Source: Pseudarthrobacter chlorophenolicus A6 (GTDB lineage: Bacteria > Actinomycetota > Actinomycetes > Actinomycetales > Micrococcaceae). From it: 64,000 bases of DNA. The stretch is from the NCBI RefSeq assembly GCF_000022025.1, contig NC_011881.1, positions 94,476 to 158,475 on the forward strand. The letters run 5' to 3'. Both the position numbers and the translations under genes were made by a program. The notes beneath the pieces are model-generated. The model did not search any database and was not told the DNA's origin. It saw nothing but the letters and a program-made list of their open reading frames with translations. Of this stretch, positions 62,278 through 64,000 are shown piece by piece. Every line of letters begins with the position of its first letter. Positions within the stretch are counted from its first letter, which is position 1.

Positions 62278-63633
62278 TTATGCGGCCGCGTCGTCCTCGG
62301 CTGGCTTCTGTCCGTCGAGGATGATGCTCTCGACTTCGCTGGGGGTGTATCCCCACGTGACCAGCTGGTTCAGGTAGTCCCGGTGCGTTTGGCTTGGGGA
62401 CCGCCACGAGTCCTTGGCGATGGTCTTTTCATACCCTGCGCATACCAGCGCGATCAGTGAGAACTCGGGCCGTGCCTCGGTTTTGGCGACGTGGTCCCGA
62501 AGCGGGTTCCATCCCCACCGGTTGGATTCTTCGACCTTGGCACCGACCATTTCAGCGGCGACCTTCCCGTCGTAGCCGCTGGCGGTTTCGGAGTGGTGGG
62601 TGATGGCGTGGACGGTGAAGTACTGCCAGCCTTTGGGTGCCTGCTTGCGGGCCAGCAGGGTTCTGACGAACTCGCGGCGGACCTTGGTCGCTGATTCCAT
62701 GGCCTTGTTGTTGGCGATCAGGGTTTTCCGCTCGGCCTTTTGTTCCTCGGTCATCGGGCCCTTTTGGGCCTGCGTCCCGCCACCGTTGTAGCGTTCGTAC
62801 TTGGGGGCGAAGCCCAGTTCCTTCCAGTCGCAGATGACAGGCTCGGCCCGGTGTTCACCCCGGTAGTTGGTGCTGATCACGTAGGCGTTGGCGTCCTCGT
62901 CGGTGGCCGGTTCCCCGTCGGCCCGCTTGGCAGCTGAGACATACAGGTTCTCCTCGTCGGCGTAGTGCCCTGCGTCTTCGACGATGGCCTTGCCCTGGGC
63001 GATAAGTTCCTCGATCAGCGCAGCAAGCTGGGCCTTGGATTCCCGGTCGTCCCGGAGCTTCTGGGCGATGTGGTCAAAGTACTGCGGCTCGTCCCGGATC
63101 ACGGATTCGAGTTCCTCGATGGCGTCCTGGTCTCCCTCGAACTCGGTCATCACCAAGGCCATGTCCAGGGTGTAGCCGCTCTCGAGGGCCTTGGTCCCAG
63201 TGGTGGATGCCTTGGCTTTGAGCGCGTTTTCGACCTTGTCCTTGGTCCGGCCGGTCTTCTTGGCGATCGCGGCCGCCGAGACGCCGATCAGGGACAGCTG
63301 GTGGTAGGCATCGGCCTCGTCCGCTTCGGTCAATTCGGCGCGCTGGATGTTCTCCACGACCTGCGTCACGATGCGCTCGGCTTCCTCGGGCGAGTCGATG
63401 AGCAGGACTGGAATGAGGGGCCGTCCGGCTTCGACGGCGGCCCGGGTGCGGCGCTGGCCCATCAGGACGTGCACCGTGCTGTCGTCCTTGCGGTGGGCGA
63501 TCACCGGTTCCATCACGCCGTGTTCCTTGATGCTGGCGACGAAGTCAGCGGTCAGGGCGGCGTCCTTGCGGACGTTGATGTCCACGGTCAGGGTGGCCGG
63601 GTCGAGCATTTCAAGCGTGGGTGTTGCGTTCAT
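62278..63633 (-). CDS. ParB/RepB/Spo0J-family protein
   Basis: A 451-aa ParB-family protein. The N-terminal ParB CTPase-fold region has VMEPVIAHRKDDSTVHVLMGQRRTRAAVEAG near residues 38-70, and VENIQRAELT near residue 95 matches the ENxQR box. A central helix-turn-helix (GVSAAAIAKKTGRTKDKVENALKAK) follows, and then a long 300-residue C-terminal region unlike chromosomal ParB. ATG at 63633 with AAGGAG about ten bases before. It may act in plasmid partition or as a plasmid-borne regulator. No ParA gene lies in the window; it could be beyond the right edge or absent. Confidence 0.85.
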   Translation of the reverse strand: MNATPTLEMLDPATLTVDINVRKDAALTADFVASIKEHGVMEPVIAHRKDDSTVHVLMGQRRTRAAVEAGRPLIPVLLIDSPEEAERIVTQVVENIQRAELTEADEADAYHQLSLIGVSAAAIAKKTGRTKDKVENALKAKASTTGTKALESGYTLDMALVMTEFEGDQDAIEELESVIRDEPQYFDHIAQKLRDDRESKAQLAALIEELIAQGKAIVEDAGHYADEENLYVSAAKRADGEPATDEDANAYVISTNYRGEHRAEPVICDWKELGFAPKYERYNGGGTQAQKGPMTEEQKAERKTLIANNKAMESATKVRREFVRTLLARKQAPKGWQYFTVHAITHHSETASGYDGKVAAEMVGAKVEESNRWGWNPLRDHVAKTEARPEFSLIALVCAGYEKTIAKDSWRSPSQTHRDYLNQLVTWGYTPSEVESIILDGQKPAEDDAAA

Positions 63634-64000
63634 GTGGTGTTGCTCCTTCTTGCCGAGAAGTTGGGTGAGTGGGGCGACCAAAGGTGACCGGCCAGCCCCC
63701 CCTCTCCCCCCGTTGTTTTTTGGCTGCTGGCGAAGCTTGCGGAGCTGTGCCCGTGGAGTCCCGTCTACCCGCAGGGCAAGGCACGGAAAATCTTCGGAGG
63801 AAATCAGCGAGGAACGAGCGCCGGAGAAGAATTTCCGGGCCGCAGGCCCCGACGAAGGAGGGGCTAGAGGGGCCGGAGCGGGCACGTACAATCCGAAGGA
63901 CAGCAGCCAAAAAACGTCGTAGACACACCAGGTTCAGGGGGTCCGGAGCTCTGCGACGGCACACCCTGGACCCAACAGCCGGCCGCGCCAGCGGACGCCC
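63634..64000. other. Region upstream of the ParB-family gene, to the window edge
   Basis: About 370 bases with no convincing gene. It must hold the promoter of the ParB-family gene. A purine-rich stretch GAAGGAGG lies near 63853. Confidence 0.45.

Noticed and set aside
63634..63891. N-terminal extension of the ParB-family protein
   Set aside because: No family similarity and a good ribosome-binding site exists before the ATG at 63633.

Overview
The window looks like an accessory replicon, probably a plasmid or integrated mobile element, of a high-GC actinobacterium close to Arthrobacter, Pseudarthrobacter or Paenarthrobacter. The supporting signs are the codon bias, actinobacterial families (DUF4193, actinobacterial MobC and relaxase types, a KfrA-like protein), maleylacetate and fructan catabolism, and a mobilisation, partition and SSB backbone at the right end. 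No rRNA, tRNA, CRISPR array or intact insertion sequence was seen. No replication initiator, ParA or type IV secretion genes lie inside the window.

Layout. (1) 1-4292: two near-identical 1364-bp arms in inverted orientation, each with an NmrA-type oxidoreductase divergent from an Rrf2 regulator, around a 1.56-kb centre with small putative genes. (2) 4.5-7.0 kb: a cupin, a small membrane protein and a short FAD synthetase. (3) 7.4-16.8 kb: an AraC regulator and a catabolic cluster (flavin monooxygenase, extradiol hydroquinone-type dioxygenase, esterase-like hydrolase, YceI protein, maleylacetate reductase, beta-ketoadipyl-CoA thiolase, two-subunit CoA transferase). It can carry a (chloro)hydroquinone-type compound through maleylacetate and 3-oxoadipate to succinyl-CoA and acetyl-CoA. 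(4) 17.0-19.5 kb: a toxin-antitoxin pair, a DUF4193 protein and a serine resolvase.

(5) 19.9-24.2 kb: a tightly coupled four-gene operon of an unknown protein, an XRE plus ImmA/IrrE metalloprotease, a second unknown protein and a protein with a PD-(D/E)xK nuclease motif. It sits behind an operator-like palindrome in a neighbourhood of mobile and toxin genes. This is the best candidate for an undescribed defence-type system. (6) 24.3-25.9 kb: a nucleotidyltransferase and a pRiA4b ORF-3-like gene between short direct repeats.

(7) 26.1-48.4 kb: a large sugar region, probably for fructans or difructose anhydrides. It has three LacI regulators, one Rbs-type and two CUT1-type importers (no CUT1 ATPase present), two PfkB kinases, a GH172 (DUF2961) enzyme, a GH32-like enzyme, an unrecognised 449-aa protein that may be a new carbohydrate-active enzyme, and a broken 6-phosphofructokinase. 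(8) 48.6-51.5 kb: a second pRiA4b ORF-3-like gene convergent with a DUF1016/YhcG-type nuclease, between short palindromic repeats.

(9) 51.6-64.0 kb: plasmid backbone with an orphan helicase-associated-domain protein, MobC, relaxase and a coiled-coil Mob accessory protein, small plasmid proteins, a KfrA-like operon behind a perfect 18-bp inverted repeat, a glutaredoxin coupled to an SSB with a long N-terminal extension, and a ParB-family protein.
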